A DNA stretch of 64,000 nucleotides from Manis javanica (taxonomy: Eukaryota > Chordata > Mammalia > Pholidota > Manidae). Made by a program: the position numbers and the translations under genes. Below the pieces are notes generated by a model. It ran no database searches, had not been told where the DNA came from, and was given only the letters and a program-made list of their open reading frames with translations. Within the stretch, counting starts at the first letter, position 1. Each line of letters opens with the position of its first letter. Positions 21,748 through 33,473 of the stretch are shown in pieces. The stretch lies in contig NC_133166.1 in the NCBI RefSeq assembly GCF_040802235.1, positions 117,566,991-117,630,990 on the forward strand, in the 5' to 3' direction.

Positions 21748-24700
21748 CTGAAAATGAGTAGGCCATCTTGAATCCACAGCAAGTCCAGGCAGCGTCTCCC
21801 TCCTTCCCAAGGGCCTGGGGTCTAGGCTCAGCGGCCCAACCCAGAGTCCCATCCTGGGGAGAAAGCCTGAGGTGTCCCAGGGGCCTCATTTCCTGGGAAA
21901 CCGGAAGTGGAGACCAAGTCCTGGCGGCAGGCTTGTCTGGGTTTGCCCTGACAATTGGCAGGATGGGCTGATGAGTCATTTTGCTTCCGCCCCTTATTTA
22001 GCTGGGTGTTTTGGGATAACAAATTTGGAAGACTGTGAAGGGGTAGTGGAAGTTGTGCCCCAGATCCTACGTAAAAATGTCTTGGTCTCTCACATAGGTC
22101 CCGGAACCTTCTGGGTGAGGACACCTGTTCCTGACTTGGGGTGGGGAGGCAGGAGGGCTCGTGCCTGGTTTCCTAGGGCCAGAGCTCAGGGTGGGACTGG
22201 GGACTGCTCTGCGGTCCTGATTCTCCCAGAGCTACACCCCTGCAGAGGAAGGGGCTGAGGCAGCACCTGAGGGGAGCGTGGGGAGCAGAGGCCACAGCAG
22301 TGCCCTCTGGGCTCACTGTGTATGTTCAGAAGTGAAGCCTGGAAGTGCCTACCTCCAGCTCCACCACAGCCCTGAGCTCCCGACTCACACGCCCAACTGC
22401 TACCCAACATTTCCACCTGGATGGCTAACCAGCCACCTCACACGTCCCAGCAGAACGTCCAACTCTTGATTTCTGTCGCCAAACCTGGTGGTCTTGCCCT
22501 CATCCTCATCTACCCCAGGGCCTCCCACTGATGCAACCAGCTGGGCCGGAGCCCTGAAGCTATTGGGTACAGCAGTAAAGAGCGGAGAGTCTGGAGAGGG
22601 AAGCAGGGCTTTGAACCAGGTTTCTACCACTTATTTAGCTGTGTGTCTTGGGATAACAAACTTGGGAGACTGTGCAGGGGGACAGGGTGGAAGCTGTAGA
22701 TCTTACACACAGCCCCAGATATTACACAAAAATGTTCTTAAGCTCTCATAAACCTTGTGCATCACTTCTGGGGCCTTTAGGACACCTGCCATGGTGCTGG
22801 GTCGGCCCCGACTCTCCCTGACAACCCACATGAGGCCCAGAGAGGAAGTGACTTGTCCAAAGACGCTTAGTGGATTAGAAGCAGATCTGAGATTTGAGTT
22901 CAGACGTCCAGTGGGTCCCCAAGAGCCCGAGTTTGCATAACAGACAATGATGCTCCCCTCTGGCTGCACAGCCACATTACCGCCACCCCTAATCCCACAC
23001 CAACCAAGCAGACTTCACCCCAAAGAGGACCTTACCTGCTCGCTCTTAGCCTTGCCATATCTCAGGTCAGTGACAAAGTGCTCACAGTTTCTGTCCAGAA
23101 TATTATACACCATCTCCTCACCAACCTTCTCCTTTGCAGAACAGATGATCACGTTCACAGGCTGTGGTATGTACTTTTTGTCCAAGTCATTGTTGACTCG
23201 ATAATGGCAGCCCCCCACCACATCCTTCAGGAGTTCCCGTTTTACCACAGCCCTGCTGCTCAGAACAGAGAAGACGCTGGAGGAGCCAGCCCCAGGGTAC
23301 TCACCTGCAATCAGAGACACTGTCACCCAATCTACAGGGGAGGGAGGGAGGGACCAAGGAGGGGCAGGACAAGAAAGAAGGGTGGGGAGAATCTACTAGT
23401 GAGCTTTGGTGCTGTCTCTTCAGAAATGTGGAGGATCTGACAAGTTCACTCTTTCTACTTAACAAGCTGTGACTACGTTTTCAAGTCAATGAATGTCATG
23501 ATTTTCAATGGCGGCCATTGTGTTCCATCATATGAAGGAATATCATCTATTTGACTAATCCCCTGTTCTTGAGTATTTAGGTTACTCAAAAATTTGGCCA
23601 TTAAAAGCACCGATGGTAAGGCACATCTGTTGTTTGTTCATCTTTCGGCACTTGTGAAAGAGATAAAATTTGTAGTCCCCACTGTGTTTCAGACACAAGG
23701 CTGTGCTCCTTTTCATATGTGGATTACCTAATTGTGTCTCCTTTTTTCTCTTTCTAGGTAAATATTCTCATGTCCCTTTTGCAGCTAATATTGGACCCAG
23801 AGAGACAGAATCAGACTTTTCTGTGCTGTGAGATGTCCTAGAACCAGAATGTGAGGCTGCCTCTGTCCAGCTCCAAAGGCAGGCTCCTTCCCCAGCACTG
23901 AGCTGATGTCAGGGACTCTCTCCCATAAGTATCTGCTCTCTGGGACCTGGCACAGTTCTGGGCACACAGAGAGGTCCCCAGAAGTGCTCTCAGCTCATGG
24001 ATCCAAATTCCATTCTGTAGTGAGTCCAAGTTCTACCTTCCAAGGGGAGAGTGACCAATGGGCACACTAACTGAGGATGCTCGTTTCATGCTTCTTCTTA
24101 ATGGCTTGTATTTGCACTCAGAATCCAGCCCCTTAAGAAAAACTCCCCACAGCCTGGAAGAGGCACAATCAGGACCACATGTCCTCACCACATGCTTTCT
24201 CCTACAAGGCCCAAGTGCCATCTGGATTAAGTGAGCTTGATTTACTATTAACCATCTATCCAGACATTTTTACAATATTTTCCAAGGTAGATGATAACTT
24301 GTAGAAAACTAGTAAGATGCAAATATATTATTCTGATCATAGTGACTGAGATCTTTTCCAGTAACAATACAAACATTTGGTAGAGAAGAGAACTCCAAAG
24401 GTTATGGTGCCGTTGCTCCGGAGGGTGTGAACCAATTTGCATCTGATTTGGCTGTCTTATTCCAGCATTTGTTTTTATTTCACTGACTAGACATACATCT
24501 GTTTCCTGCATTCTCCTTTTAGCTGGCTTTGCCAGCCTGGGGCTTCTGTTATGAATGGTTAAAGAAATCATTCATATGTACTCACTATGCATATGTACTT
24601 GTGGGAGGGTTTATTATTGTTACTATTTTAATGTGTAACATCTGTGAGAGCTGCTTCGGTTAAGGGGTATTAGGTAAATACTTTCAAGGTAATCTTGCCT

Positions 24701-27684
24701 GTGGAACGATATGAGTACAGAGGACATACACGGAGAACCGTTATTCTTTATGTAACATTGACCTTCAGAGGCTTTGCTGGTTTGAATCGCATGAGACTCT
24801 ACACACCCAGCTCTGAGCTGGAGAGATGGGAACACAGAAGCAGCCCGGCTTCACTGCCGGAGCCCAGAGCCCTCTTTTGCTGCTTCTGTCAGGGCCTCTG
24901 GGACCCCACTGTGGTTACTCAGTGATACATGGGTGTACATTGTGCTCAAGTCCTGCTCAGCGGGAAGCCCACTCAGGTTTGCCCCGCTCAGCTCTTTCCT
25001 TCACTTGTTCTCGTTATTTTAACAGATATTTCGATCATTATATTTTCAACACTCCTTACTTGGAGGAGCCAGATGGATCACGTAACCATTTCCCACGTAG
25101 ATGGCCCAGTGCTCATAGCCAATGCGGAAAATCTCAATCAGGTCTCCAGGGCTGAGTTCTTTGCACTGCAAAAAAACCCAAGATGATGTAGACAGCCTTT
25201 TGGCCAAGAGCAGAGACCCCGGCAGGGGAGCTGTAGTTCGGCTGGGGGACCTCCTTGCTCATGTTCATCCCCCTGTGAGAGCCTGGGGGAGAGGAAGAGA
25301 TCCTGGCCCCTGTGGGGTCCTCAGCCTGCTGTCACTCTTATAGGTTCTCCCACAGCCAGGGTCTGGAAGCCTAGAAAAAGCACCTTGTGGAATGGGAGAG
25401 TGGAGAGTTGTCCAGTGTAAGTATATTATGCATGTGTGGGCATGTACATGCTGTTCTGTGTGCGTGCATGTGTGCATGTGGGCATGTCATGCATGCCTGT
25501 ATACATGTTGCGTGTGCTGTACATGCGTGTTGTGTGTGTAGACACACACGTGCTGGGCATGCAGACCTGCATATGCAGGTGCATTCGTTACGTGCTCCTG
25601 AGTATGTTGTCCTGACAACCCTGGTTGTCCATGGCTGCATCAGGCACCCCATCCTCCTCTGACTCTGTTCCCTCCAGCCCTGGGACACCCCCACCTTGGA
25701 CATGACAACCTATGAGACAGGGGCTGACAACATCCTAAAGAGACTGTGCCTAGAGGGGCTCTCCTGGGGCCATGGCTTCCAGCACTGGGAGTGGAGGACC
25801 CCTGCCCGCGCTGTTCCTGAGCCGCATCCCTCATTCGGCTCGGGGAAGGAAGCACCACCCTACTGCTCAGGTGGGGAAACTGAGGACCAGAGAGAACTGC
25901 CCAGGACCTCTCATTGGGAAGCGGCCGAGCCGGGTTTTCTCTACTGTTTCACGCATGTCCTGCTGCATCTCTGTCCTCCACCCCACCAGCTCCTGCCGGC
26001 TCCTGGCTCCTCGCTTCTCACACCCAGACACTGCAGCTTGGTAACCTGAGAACTTTTCGGTTTTCTCCTTCTCTGTGCCTGATCTCAGTGGATGACAAAC
26101 CCCCTCCTGCCCCATTCCGAGCCATCCCACTGGAGGCCAGCGGGTAGCTTAGCTTTGCCTCCATCCCAGGGTGATGAACAATGCTGACCCTGGAAGTTTC
26201 TCCTGAATTCACTTCAGCACCCTCACCTTTGGCCCACAGCGTCCTGTCCCTCCCACTCCACACCCAGTCTCCCCAAGACCCACTGTGGCCATGACCTTCC
26301 TCTGGCCTCAGGGCACAGGTGCAGGGCTTTCCCAGGGGGCAGCTCGCAGGCCCCTCATGCCCCCTGCCCAGGCTGCCTGGGGGGCCTGCCCTTTCATTCA
26401 CCGCAGAGCTCACCACGGCCCCTGCCGCTCTGCGCATCCGGAGCTTCTGCACCAGCCACCTTCCCCACAGCCACCCTTCCTCTTCTCCCCGGTCACCACC
26501 CCTCCTCTGAGAAGCCACCCTGAAGGCCCAGCCTGGCTCAGCTGTCACTCTCTGGGTCCCCAGGCCCCTGGCCCTCCACCTCTCCCCATGTGCCCCATGT
26601 GGGTCTCAGTGTCCTGGCCCCTCCGCACGTTGAGCTCCGTTCTGGCCGGCTCCTGGTGCTCATCCCTCCCTAGCAGGGCCTGGCTGGGAACAAGGTCAAA
26701 GGAAATACACATGGAAGAGGGCTGGAGGGTCAGCAGGGCCAGGACGGCCACCAGCCACCGCCTGCTCTCAGCCAGGGCAGGGCAAGCCCAGAGACAGTCT
26801 CACTTCAGAATCACAAGGGGATTTTTTGCTCTGAAACCAAGTATCTGTATAAGGCAAGCCCTGGGCACTGTTCATAGCAACCTGGTGACAGATAAAATGT
26901 GAGCTTGGACCCTGCCTGCATAAGGAGACAGTTTCCCTTTCCCAGGCAACAGAGCCTTGGCAAAGCCCTCCCCCAGGCCCACACTCCTCACAGAGCGGCC
27001 CCTCTGGGTGTGCAGGGCACCTTTCCAGAATCGCCCCTGTTCTGATGAACTTCCCCAGCCAGCCAGCAGGTCCTCTTCAGCTCACACCACTCAACTTGGT
27101 CTGCCCCTCCCCGGACCTGTGTGAATCTGGACCTCAGGGTGATAGGAGGGGAGGTTTCTGAGTCAGAATGCTGAAATTCAAATGCACTTCATAGGACAGG
27201 ATGGATGCCATGAGGAGAGGGGAGAGAGAAAGACCAGAGGTGGGAATGCAGCCAACTCCAGGCAGCAGCCGAGGCAGACAAGGTGGGCTTCACTCCCTCG
27301 CGTAAGCCCACACCCTATCCTCTTCCCTAGTGGGTGCCCCCTGCCATAGGCCTACACCCTGTCCCCTTCCCCAGCGGGTGCCCCCTGCTGTGAACCCACA
27401 CCCCGTCCTCTTCCCTATCGGAGGCAAGCACAAACCCCAGGCACCCCAGCCCCTTCAGAGGCCGAGTGGACTCTCATTCTGCCAGGAAATCTCACAGTCC
27501 TGCGGGCGAAGGACTTTGAAGCAAGTTTCCCATGAAACCATCCTAAGAAGCCTCTCCAAAGTGCTCTGAGTTAACTGTGCCCAAGGCCAGGAGCCCAGAC
27601 TGAGGCCTTTACCTTTAGAGAAGGGGATGAGCCCTCAGGCAGTGGCGCCTCTGTGGGAATTTCCAGGGAACTTACCAGAGCCAT
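21649..27684 (-). CDS. PLAAT4: PLAAT4 phospholipase A/acyltransferase 4 (RARRES3/TIG3), complete
   Basis: Four coding exons (27684-27676, 25165-25060, 23304-23036, 21747-21649) give 160 residues. Family role: membrane-anchored thiol phospholipase A1/2 and N-/O-acyltransferase; PLAAT4 is known as a retinoid- and interferon-induced growth suppressor. Visible evidence: LIEIF, His22 in YEHWAIY, His34 in YVIHLAPPS and the nucleophile Cys112 in [14 protein letters not shown]; then a hydrophobic tail ending WKKRSQNQ. The [16 protein letters not shown] and VVGGC strings mark PLAAT4 rather than PLAAT2/3. Exon 1 supplies only Met-Ala-Leu, as expected from the usual PLAAT4 gene structure. All splice sites are GT-AG and phases agree. 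A TATA box and an ISRE-like site lie just upstream. The neighbour on the 3' side is convergent PLAAT3; upstream is LGALS12 on the same strand. The N-terminus (CKELS) is less Pro-rich than in human. No lesion seen. Confidence 0.96.
21993..22105. repeat. Copy A of an intronic duplicated segment
   Basis: Shares ttatttagctg, ttgggataacaaa, agactgtg and a ccccagat...aaaaatgt run with copy B at 22630-22757, in the same order and orientation, about 640 bases away within PLAAT4 intron 3. Confidence 0.7.
22630..22757. repeat. Copy B of an intronic duplicated segment
   Basis: Diverged partner of 21993-22105. The start looks like MIR (ttatttagctgtgtgtcttggg), but the shared part extends well beyond a MIR core. 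Confidence 0.7.
23036..23304 (-). CDS. PLAAT4: PLAAT4 exon 3 (catalytic cysteine)
   Basis: Acceptor ATTGCAG, donor GTAAGG; 269 nt, exactly the length of the matching PLAAT3 exon. It completes the split Ser codon and encodes EYPGAGSSS, the [13 protein letters not shown] and YRVNN blocks and Cys112 in RNCEHFVT. Confidence 0.96.
23305..25059 (-). other. PLAAT4: PLAAT4 intron 2
   Basis: No additional exon seen. Contains ordinary diverged DNA without well-preserved elements. Confidence 0.6.
25060..25165 (-). CDS. PLAAT4: PLAAT4 exon 2 (two catalytic histidines)
   Basis: Acceptor TTTTTTTGCAG, donor GTAAGG; 106 nt, phase 0 in, one base out. Encodes [13 protein letters not shown], then the YEHWAIY and YVIHLAPP blocks. 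Confidence 0.96.
25420..25605. repeat. TG/CATG-rich simple repeat
   Basis: Dense irregular tgtgcatg and tgcatgtg units in PLAAT4 intron 1, an imperfect alternating purine-pyrimidine tract. The cysteine-rich frames across it are artefacts. Confidence 0.7.
25606..27675 (-). other. PLAAT4: Remainder of PLAAT4 intron 1, GC-rich
   Basis: GC-rich intronic DNA with several chance open frames on both strands (for example 26285-26902 and 26548-26018) that lack domains. At 27300-27420 three imperfect copies of an approximately 45-base unit (cccacaccctatcctcttcc-like) form a small tandem repeat. Confidence 0.5.
27676..27684 (-). CDS. PLAAT4: PLAAT4 exon 1 coding part (Met-Ala-Leu)
   Basis: ATGGCTCTG followed by GTAAGTTCC. 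The start context ATCACCATGG is a strong Kozak match (A at -3, G at +4). Only three codons lie on this exon, the organisation known for PLAAT4. Confidence 0.9.
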
Positions 27685-27727
27685 GGTGATATTTGAGGTG
27701 CTCTTGAAAGTTTGCTCAAGGACCAGC

Positions 27728-27734
27728 TTTTATA
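27728..27734 (-). promoter_or_regulatory. PLAAT4: PLAAT4 TATA box
   Basis: TATAAAA on the minus strand, 44 bases upstream of the start codon. Transcription would begin about 25-30 bases downstream, giving a 5' UTR of only about 15-25 bases. Confidence 0.75.
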
Positions 27735-27747
27735 CCAAAGTTGAGAA

Positions 27748-27764
27748 TTTCACTTTCAGTTTCC
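27748..27764 (-). promoter_or_regulatory. PLAAT4: ISRE/IRF-type element upstream of PLAAT4
   Basis: The minus strand reads GGAAACTGAAAGTGAAA, three GAAA cores in the GAAANNGAAA spacing bound by IRF family proteins and ISGF3. It ends 14 bases upstream of the TATA box. Known interferon/IRF1 induction of PLAAT4 fits. Confidence 0.8.
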
Positions 27765-27769
27765 TTTTG

Positions 27770-29620
27770 ACACTTTACAAATGGTAAAGACATTTTTTTT
27801 TAAGGGACACGAAAAATTTGCTATAAATAGAAAGGCCGATAATTAGCTACCTCAAAACATGGATTCACTGATGCTTTTAAACCACCTGGAAGCAGTCGAA
27901 GTAGGAGGGAAGCCTCATTATTTGTCTTCGCTTGAGAAGCCTGAGGTTCCTTCCAGCGAAGGCCCTGGGCAGCCGTCAGTGCTCCCCACAGGCCTGGTCA
28001 CGTAACAACTACAGAGCATATTTGGTAGGAAGCCATGTAGGCCAGACAGGGTGCTGTACTCCAGGGGAAAAGTCTTTGATGGCGGCTGCCTTGGACCATG
28101 AGGGGAGCTCCTTGTCCCCTTAGGCTGCATCTGGCTGGAAAAAGTAGAACTTGACTCCAAAGGGTTTCCACAGCCTGGATGTTCAGTGTCTCTGAAACAG
28201 GAAGACAGGTAGGTAGGTGGCTCCTATTCAGCTCAGCAGCTTGGCAAGGCCCCCTGGGACGCAGGCTTTTCCACGGTGCCGGTCCTGTGTCTGGAAATGA
28301 TTGCGTGTCTCCTATCTCTGCAGTGGCTTCTGGCGGCACACTCTTGCCTGGAAATGTCCAAAAGCAGTGAGGAAATATGTTGCTCCTTGCTTGCCTCTTT
28401 TATCCAGGAGCAAAATTTTTCCCATAATCCTGGCTGTCTTGCTTCCACCTTTCATGGCCCCATACTGGGTCACATTTTCACTCTCAAGCCAAGCATGGGC
28501 AGCTGCCCTGGCAGGCCCAGACCACTCACATATATCAGCTGGACCTGTGGGGCTTCTGCTGCCCAGCCAGCAGCACAGCAAAGGGAGCCTGGGAGATGGG
28601 GAGTGACGGTGGCGTGTGGGGGGTAGGGAGGGATGGCTACTGGTTAGGCGACCACTGCCAGGTGCATTCTCCTCCTTCCCACCCAAACAACTCCAGAGAG
28701 GCTGCGACCAGTTCAAATAATCAGACTGCTTCCTAATAGAATCTGACGGGCTCCCTGGAGACTGGAAGACAAGCAGCAGGCTTGTGGGCAGAGCTTTCCG
28801 TGGTGTCCGGGTTCCCTTGACTAGACAGAACTCCAGCCACAGCGGCCCAATGTCCAGCGGCTCCTCTGGCCTCGGCGCCAGGTCTGGCACCGCAGGTTCT
28901 GTTTCTAAGCGAGCTGTGTCTCTGAAAGGAGTATGAGTCGCTGACCATTCACCTCCATGCATAAAGGTCATGTTCAAAATACAAAAAAAAATTAAAAATT
29001 GAGAAAGCAAGCTGCGAGGACTTCCTCTTCCAGGTGGTGTCACTTTGGGCTATTGGCTCCCCTCTCCTCATCTCAGTGACCCCCCCTTTGGGAGGGAGAG
29101 TTTCATCCCCGTCAGCCAAGGGGCTCTGAGTCTGCAGACCAGGAGCTCCAGGAAGGGTGGTGTCCCTGGTCACTGCTGCCCGGCTGGAGCCGCCTCTGCC
29201 ACTGGACTGCAGTCTCGGAGGCCCGTCTTCAGGTTTCACGTGGTCAGCCAGACTCTTCAGCTGGGATTGGCCTCTCCCCTGACCGCTCCTCTTGTGCTTC
29301 CACGCCTGGACGCTACTCTCGCCACACTCTCCCTGTTTCCTTCCTTCCTCAAGGGCTCTGCTGTCAGCTCTGACCAGCGCTTGAGCAGTTCTTGGCATTG
29401 ATATGCCCTGAATACTGGTCAGTGACATCTGGGACTTACTCCACATCTTTGTCCCACAGACATTTCTAGGCTCCCCCCTCAGGCTAGCCAGCAACGGGTA
29501 GAACATCTGTGCCAACCTGAGGAGCTGGGAGGACGAGGCTTCTGGTAGTCCGGTCATTGTGGTTGGGCTGTTGTGGGGTCGAACTCTGAGATGACCAACT
29601 CATGAATACCCAGGATTCAG
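27770..29620. other. PLAAT4 upstream region, no gene recognised
   Basis: GC-rich with long chance frames on the minus strand (29043-28312 and 29557-28949). They overlap each other, show no domain or family motif and carry no convincing splice structure. Confidence 0.4.
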
Positions 29621-29639
29621 TGGGGCCTCACTTGGTTCC

Positions 29640-30250
29640 TTCAGTCCCAAGGTATTGACTGAACTCCTGCCATGTGCCAGACTGTTGTAGACACCCGGGG
29701 ACCCACCAGTGAGCGAGACTGCTAAAAAAATGGTGTCATTGTGGGTCCTACCTCCTTGTTGAGGAAACAGGTGAAAGTTTAGTAAGATAGGTGTCATAGT
29801 AGATAGCCAAATGCTGAGAAGAGCACAGAAGGCAAGGGGGAATGGGGAGGTGCAATTTTGTACAGTGTGGTTGGGGACAGTGTCACTGAGCTGGTGACTT
29901 TTGAGTAATGAACTCAAGGAGGTGGTGAGTTAGCCTTTCACATATACCTAGAAAGCATTTCCCAGGCAGAGAAGCAGCCATTGCAAAGGCCCTGTGACTA
30001 CATGTTCTGCCAGGGTATCTGGAGCCAGGGAACAAGTCGTAGATGAGAGCTGAGAGGTAACAATCTACCTGGGGCCATGTGGCTGTTGTAAGGGTGTTGA
30101 TTTTTACTCTGAACTAGATGGGAGCCACTGGAGGGTTGAAGCACAGCAGGGCTGCGATCTGATTTAACATGGTTTTCATATTAAAACCATGGTGGAGGTC
30201 AGGGTGGAAGCAGGAAGCAGTGCTCAGTATTCCAGGCAAAGGAGTGGCAA
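29640..30250 (-). repeat. LINE-2 derived sequence (antisense)
   Basis: The order gcaaaggccctgtgac, tctgaactagatgggagccactggagggtt and gcgatctgatttaacat is LINE-2 3' sequence read in reverse. Confidence 0.55.
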
Positions 30251-30288
30251 GAAATGATTCAATTCTTGATATGTTTTGAAGGTAGAGT

Positions 30289-30652
30289 GTATTAGTTTGC
30301 TAGGGCTGCTGTAACAAATACCACAGACTAGGTGACTTAAACAAGAGAATTTTATATTCTCTGGAGGTTAGAAGTCCAAGATCAAGGGTTGGTTTCTTCA
30401 GGCACTTGTCTCCTTGGCTCGTACATGGCCTCTTTCTCATTGGCTCTCCACAAGGTCTTACCTTTGTATGTGTCTGTGTCCTAATCTCTTTTTTAAGGAC
30501 ACCAGTCAGATTAGTACCCATCCATACAACCTCATTTTAAGTTAATCACCTCTTAAAAGGCCTATCTCCACATACAGTCACATTCTGAGGTATGAGGGGC
30601 TAAGACTTCAACATAGGAATTTTGGGAGGCGGCAATTCAGCCCATAACATTT
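30289..30652 (-). mobile_element. MLT1-type MaLR solo LTR (antisense)
   Basis: Runs from gtattagtttgctagggctg through gtccaagatcaaggg and gacaccagtca to gcccataaca, which is the mirror of an LTR starting TGTTATGGG. Confidence 0.75.
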
Positions 30653-32819
30653 AATATCTGGCACAGCACTATAAGCCAGGTTTGTCTTGCCCTTTCCCTG
30701 TCCGTTACCCTGGAGCCAGTCATTTCTCCAAGGACCCTGGATAATGGTATGTACAAAATAAAATCAGATCATTTAAGAAACTTTTAATTAAGTTCTGTAT
30801 CTTGGAGCCAAAAGTATTCTGATGAGAACATTGAGCATTTCTGTCCACACCCCAGGGTCCAGACTTTCTCGGGGGATGTACCTCTTCCCCTACTGCCAAA
30901 CATATGCTGGCTTTGCTGTTACATAGCGGATAGAGGGAGGGGGCACTCTTCTGGAGGCGGCTGTGGGAGCACAGCCGTAAGGGCCCCTTAATTTTTGTCT
31001 CTCAGGGGCTCAGCTCCTGCACATGGGTGTCCTGAGGCTGCAGGGAGGATCCGAGGAAGGGAATCCTCGTGTCACGTGGCCCTGCACACCGTGGGTGGGA
31101 GGAACATGACAGGGCCCTGAGGGTCAGTCTGGAAAGACGGAGGGGGTATGCAGCTAACTCCTAGTTGTCCTAGGTATGCCCGGTGCCCTGGCACATTGCA
31201 AGTTCTTGCCCATGAGGCACCGGTGTCCCCATGCACGGAGACAGAAAACAACCCACACACTCAACTGAGCACACACACACAATACACTCCCCACCTCAAC
31301 CTGAGTAACCCCTTCTCTTCCACATCTCTCAGAGGGCATTTCCCTGCGCTCCAGTGCCTCACACCCCCACAAAGGGCAGCCCCCTCATGAGTGTGACAGC
31401 AAAGCTGGGGCACCCTACATATGACAGGAGCTCACTCCTCGCTGGATTCATCCCAGGAAAACCAGAGCTGGTTGGGGAAGTGGCCTCTTAATTATACGGA
31501 CTGGCTTGTCTATCAAAGACAGTCCCAGGGCCTGGAGACCTGATTGCAGTTCTTACCCTGGCTATGATCACTGGAGGACGGTCATTAGTTCATGTGGCTT
31601 CTCCAGGTAGGGACATATTTTTCTACTTGAATGTCAGCCTGAGTTTAGAAGTATGAATTTCTGGTGATCTAACATCAGTATTTTGTTCCGATGAACCGAT
31701 TAACTTGTCCTTGTGGAAATAAAATAATATAGACCTTTCTCCACTGTAGACTGGAACTTGTCCTGTATCAGTTGAGTTGCATTTTTGGTTAACTGTCTCA
31801 TGTGTCTCAAATGTGCCAGGTGACAGGATGTAAGAGAAATGTCAGAAACAGAATCTCTTTTATAAATGATCCACATCTTTTCAGCCTGGTAACAGGAAGA
31901 GCTGGGCTCTTGGAGCTTGGGAGCCTAGTTCCAAATTCTGACTGCACAGCTGCTCAGCAGAGACCTTGAAATGTCTGTTAATTTCTTTGAGGCTCAGTGG
32001 ATAGGTTGACAAAACACTGTGTCCACTATCAGAGAGGAGGGAGGATTTGTAACAGATAGTAACAAGGTCCTCTTACTTTCTATAAGTAGTTCAGTTGGTT
32101 CCATAGATGGTTTTCTTAGCCTTCTTGTTTTCTGCAGATTCAAACAACATAATATAACCCATGCAGTGGTTGCAGGAGGGCATTAAATAACTTGAATGAC
32201 AGATACTGTGCATTCACTTAGCACCCTTTTCAATCAAGGGTTACAAGAAAGATTTCAATATTATATTTCATTTCCTAGACCCCCTTGAAGTTAAGGCTAG
32301 TCTGAATGTCCAAACTTTGCTGGCAAAAAAAAAAAAAGCCTATTGGAACCTTGATTTTGTGAGATCAGACTGGCGGGCAAGAATTTGGCAGAGACACACA
32401 ATTCTTCTGTGCCATTTTCTGGGATGGATTCATTTCATTTCAACTTCTCAATTCATTATTGGCAATATTTGGTTGGTTGTCAAATGTGAGAAAACTCCTA
32501 TCAAGTTTCTTTTATATATGAGCTGTAAGATTTGGAAGAATTTTCTGTAGACTAGCTTCTGACTCTGTTCATTTCAAACCTCGTTTCTTCTCCACTGTTC
32601 TTATGTTCCCAATGTCAAATACTGTAAAAGACCTTTGTGTTTTATTTTATACACTTTCGTCTTGATGTCAGAACATTGGGTGAGTCAGCACAGTGGACAG
32701 TGGGAGTAGGCAGGAAGCCATCCCTCCACCAGGACAGCTATCTACAGGTGGTGGTGACTGTGAGTCATACAGTCATAGCCCACAAACAGGGATAATAATA
32801 CTCACCTTTTAAGCTGATG
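30653..32819. other. Intergenic DNA, no gene recognised
   Basis: A 14-base A-run at 32324-32337 has no matching element end that I could define. No exon or conserved motif was seen. Confidence 0.4.
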
Positions 32820-32935
32820 GAGGCAACTAAGTGAGATAATAAATAAAAAGGCAACCAGCATGAATGCCTGGCAGATAGGACCAAATACTTAGAAAATAAT
32901 GTTCTCTGTCTTAATCAGACAAGGCACAAAGTTAT
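32820..32935 (+). repeat. MIR SINE fragment
   Basis: gataataatactcacctttt and taagtgagataataaataaa followed by gcctggcagatagga fit MIR. Confidence 0.5.
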
Positions 32936-32964
32936 TCACAACATTATTTTAATAATAATGAAAA

Positions 32965-33473
32965 TGTTGGATTCCCCTGAGGAAGGCGCCGCCCCAAATC
33001 ACTCACCAAAGACGTTTCTTGATGCAACAAGCAAGAGGAATTTATTCAGAAGCCAACTAGCTGGGGTCCAAGTCAGCCCGATGCAGCGGGTCTCAACGAG
33101 GACCCCAAGCACTTCTAACTAAGGGGTTATATAGGATTTCCGAGGCATTCAGCTCTAAAGGATTACCATGGTTACAGATTAGATAACAATTCTACAAAGG
33201 CAGTAATTTTTCAAACCTATGATTTCTGGGTTGGTGCCACATCCTGGGGGTGTAGCAAGATAGGATCATTCTCTTACTGCTAGGGTGATTTAGCAAGGTG
33301 GGGTCGGCATTTATGATTAACTAACCGAGAGGTTAGCGCTGCCAGCTGTCATTTCCCAGAGGAGTTACCTGGTTTCAGTTGTTCCCTCTGAGTCATATAT
33401 CAGAATGGCTTTTTGGGCTTCAAGATGGCCACTCTTAGGCTAACTTATTTCTCAGGGAGGTTGGGGTCCTACA
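32965..33473 (-). mobile_element. Solo gammaretroviral LTR, antisense, with 4-base target duplication
   Basis: A 509-base LTR in reverse orientation, bounded by tgttgg and cctaca (TG...CA) and flanked by aaaa at 32961-32964 and 33474-33477. It aligns along its length with the 5' LTR at 60563-61054: the TGTAGGA start, the poly(A) signal region (ggaatttattcag in reverse), and the gctaactt/ggtctcaac and ggggtccaag strings. No internal retroviral sequence is present, so it arose by LTR-LTR recombination. Confidence 0.88.

Noticed and set aside
26285-26902. 205-codon plus-strand frame in PLAAT4 intron 1
   Set aside because: GC-rich intronic DNA; the product is Pro/Ala/Ser-rich without domain, with an equally long frame on the other strand.
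28312-29043. 243-codon minus-strand frame upstream of PLAAT4
   Set aside because: GC-rich chance frame overlapping another frame; no recognisable motif, splice context or promoter.
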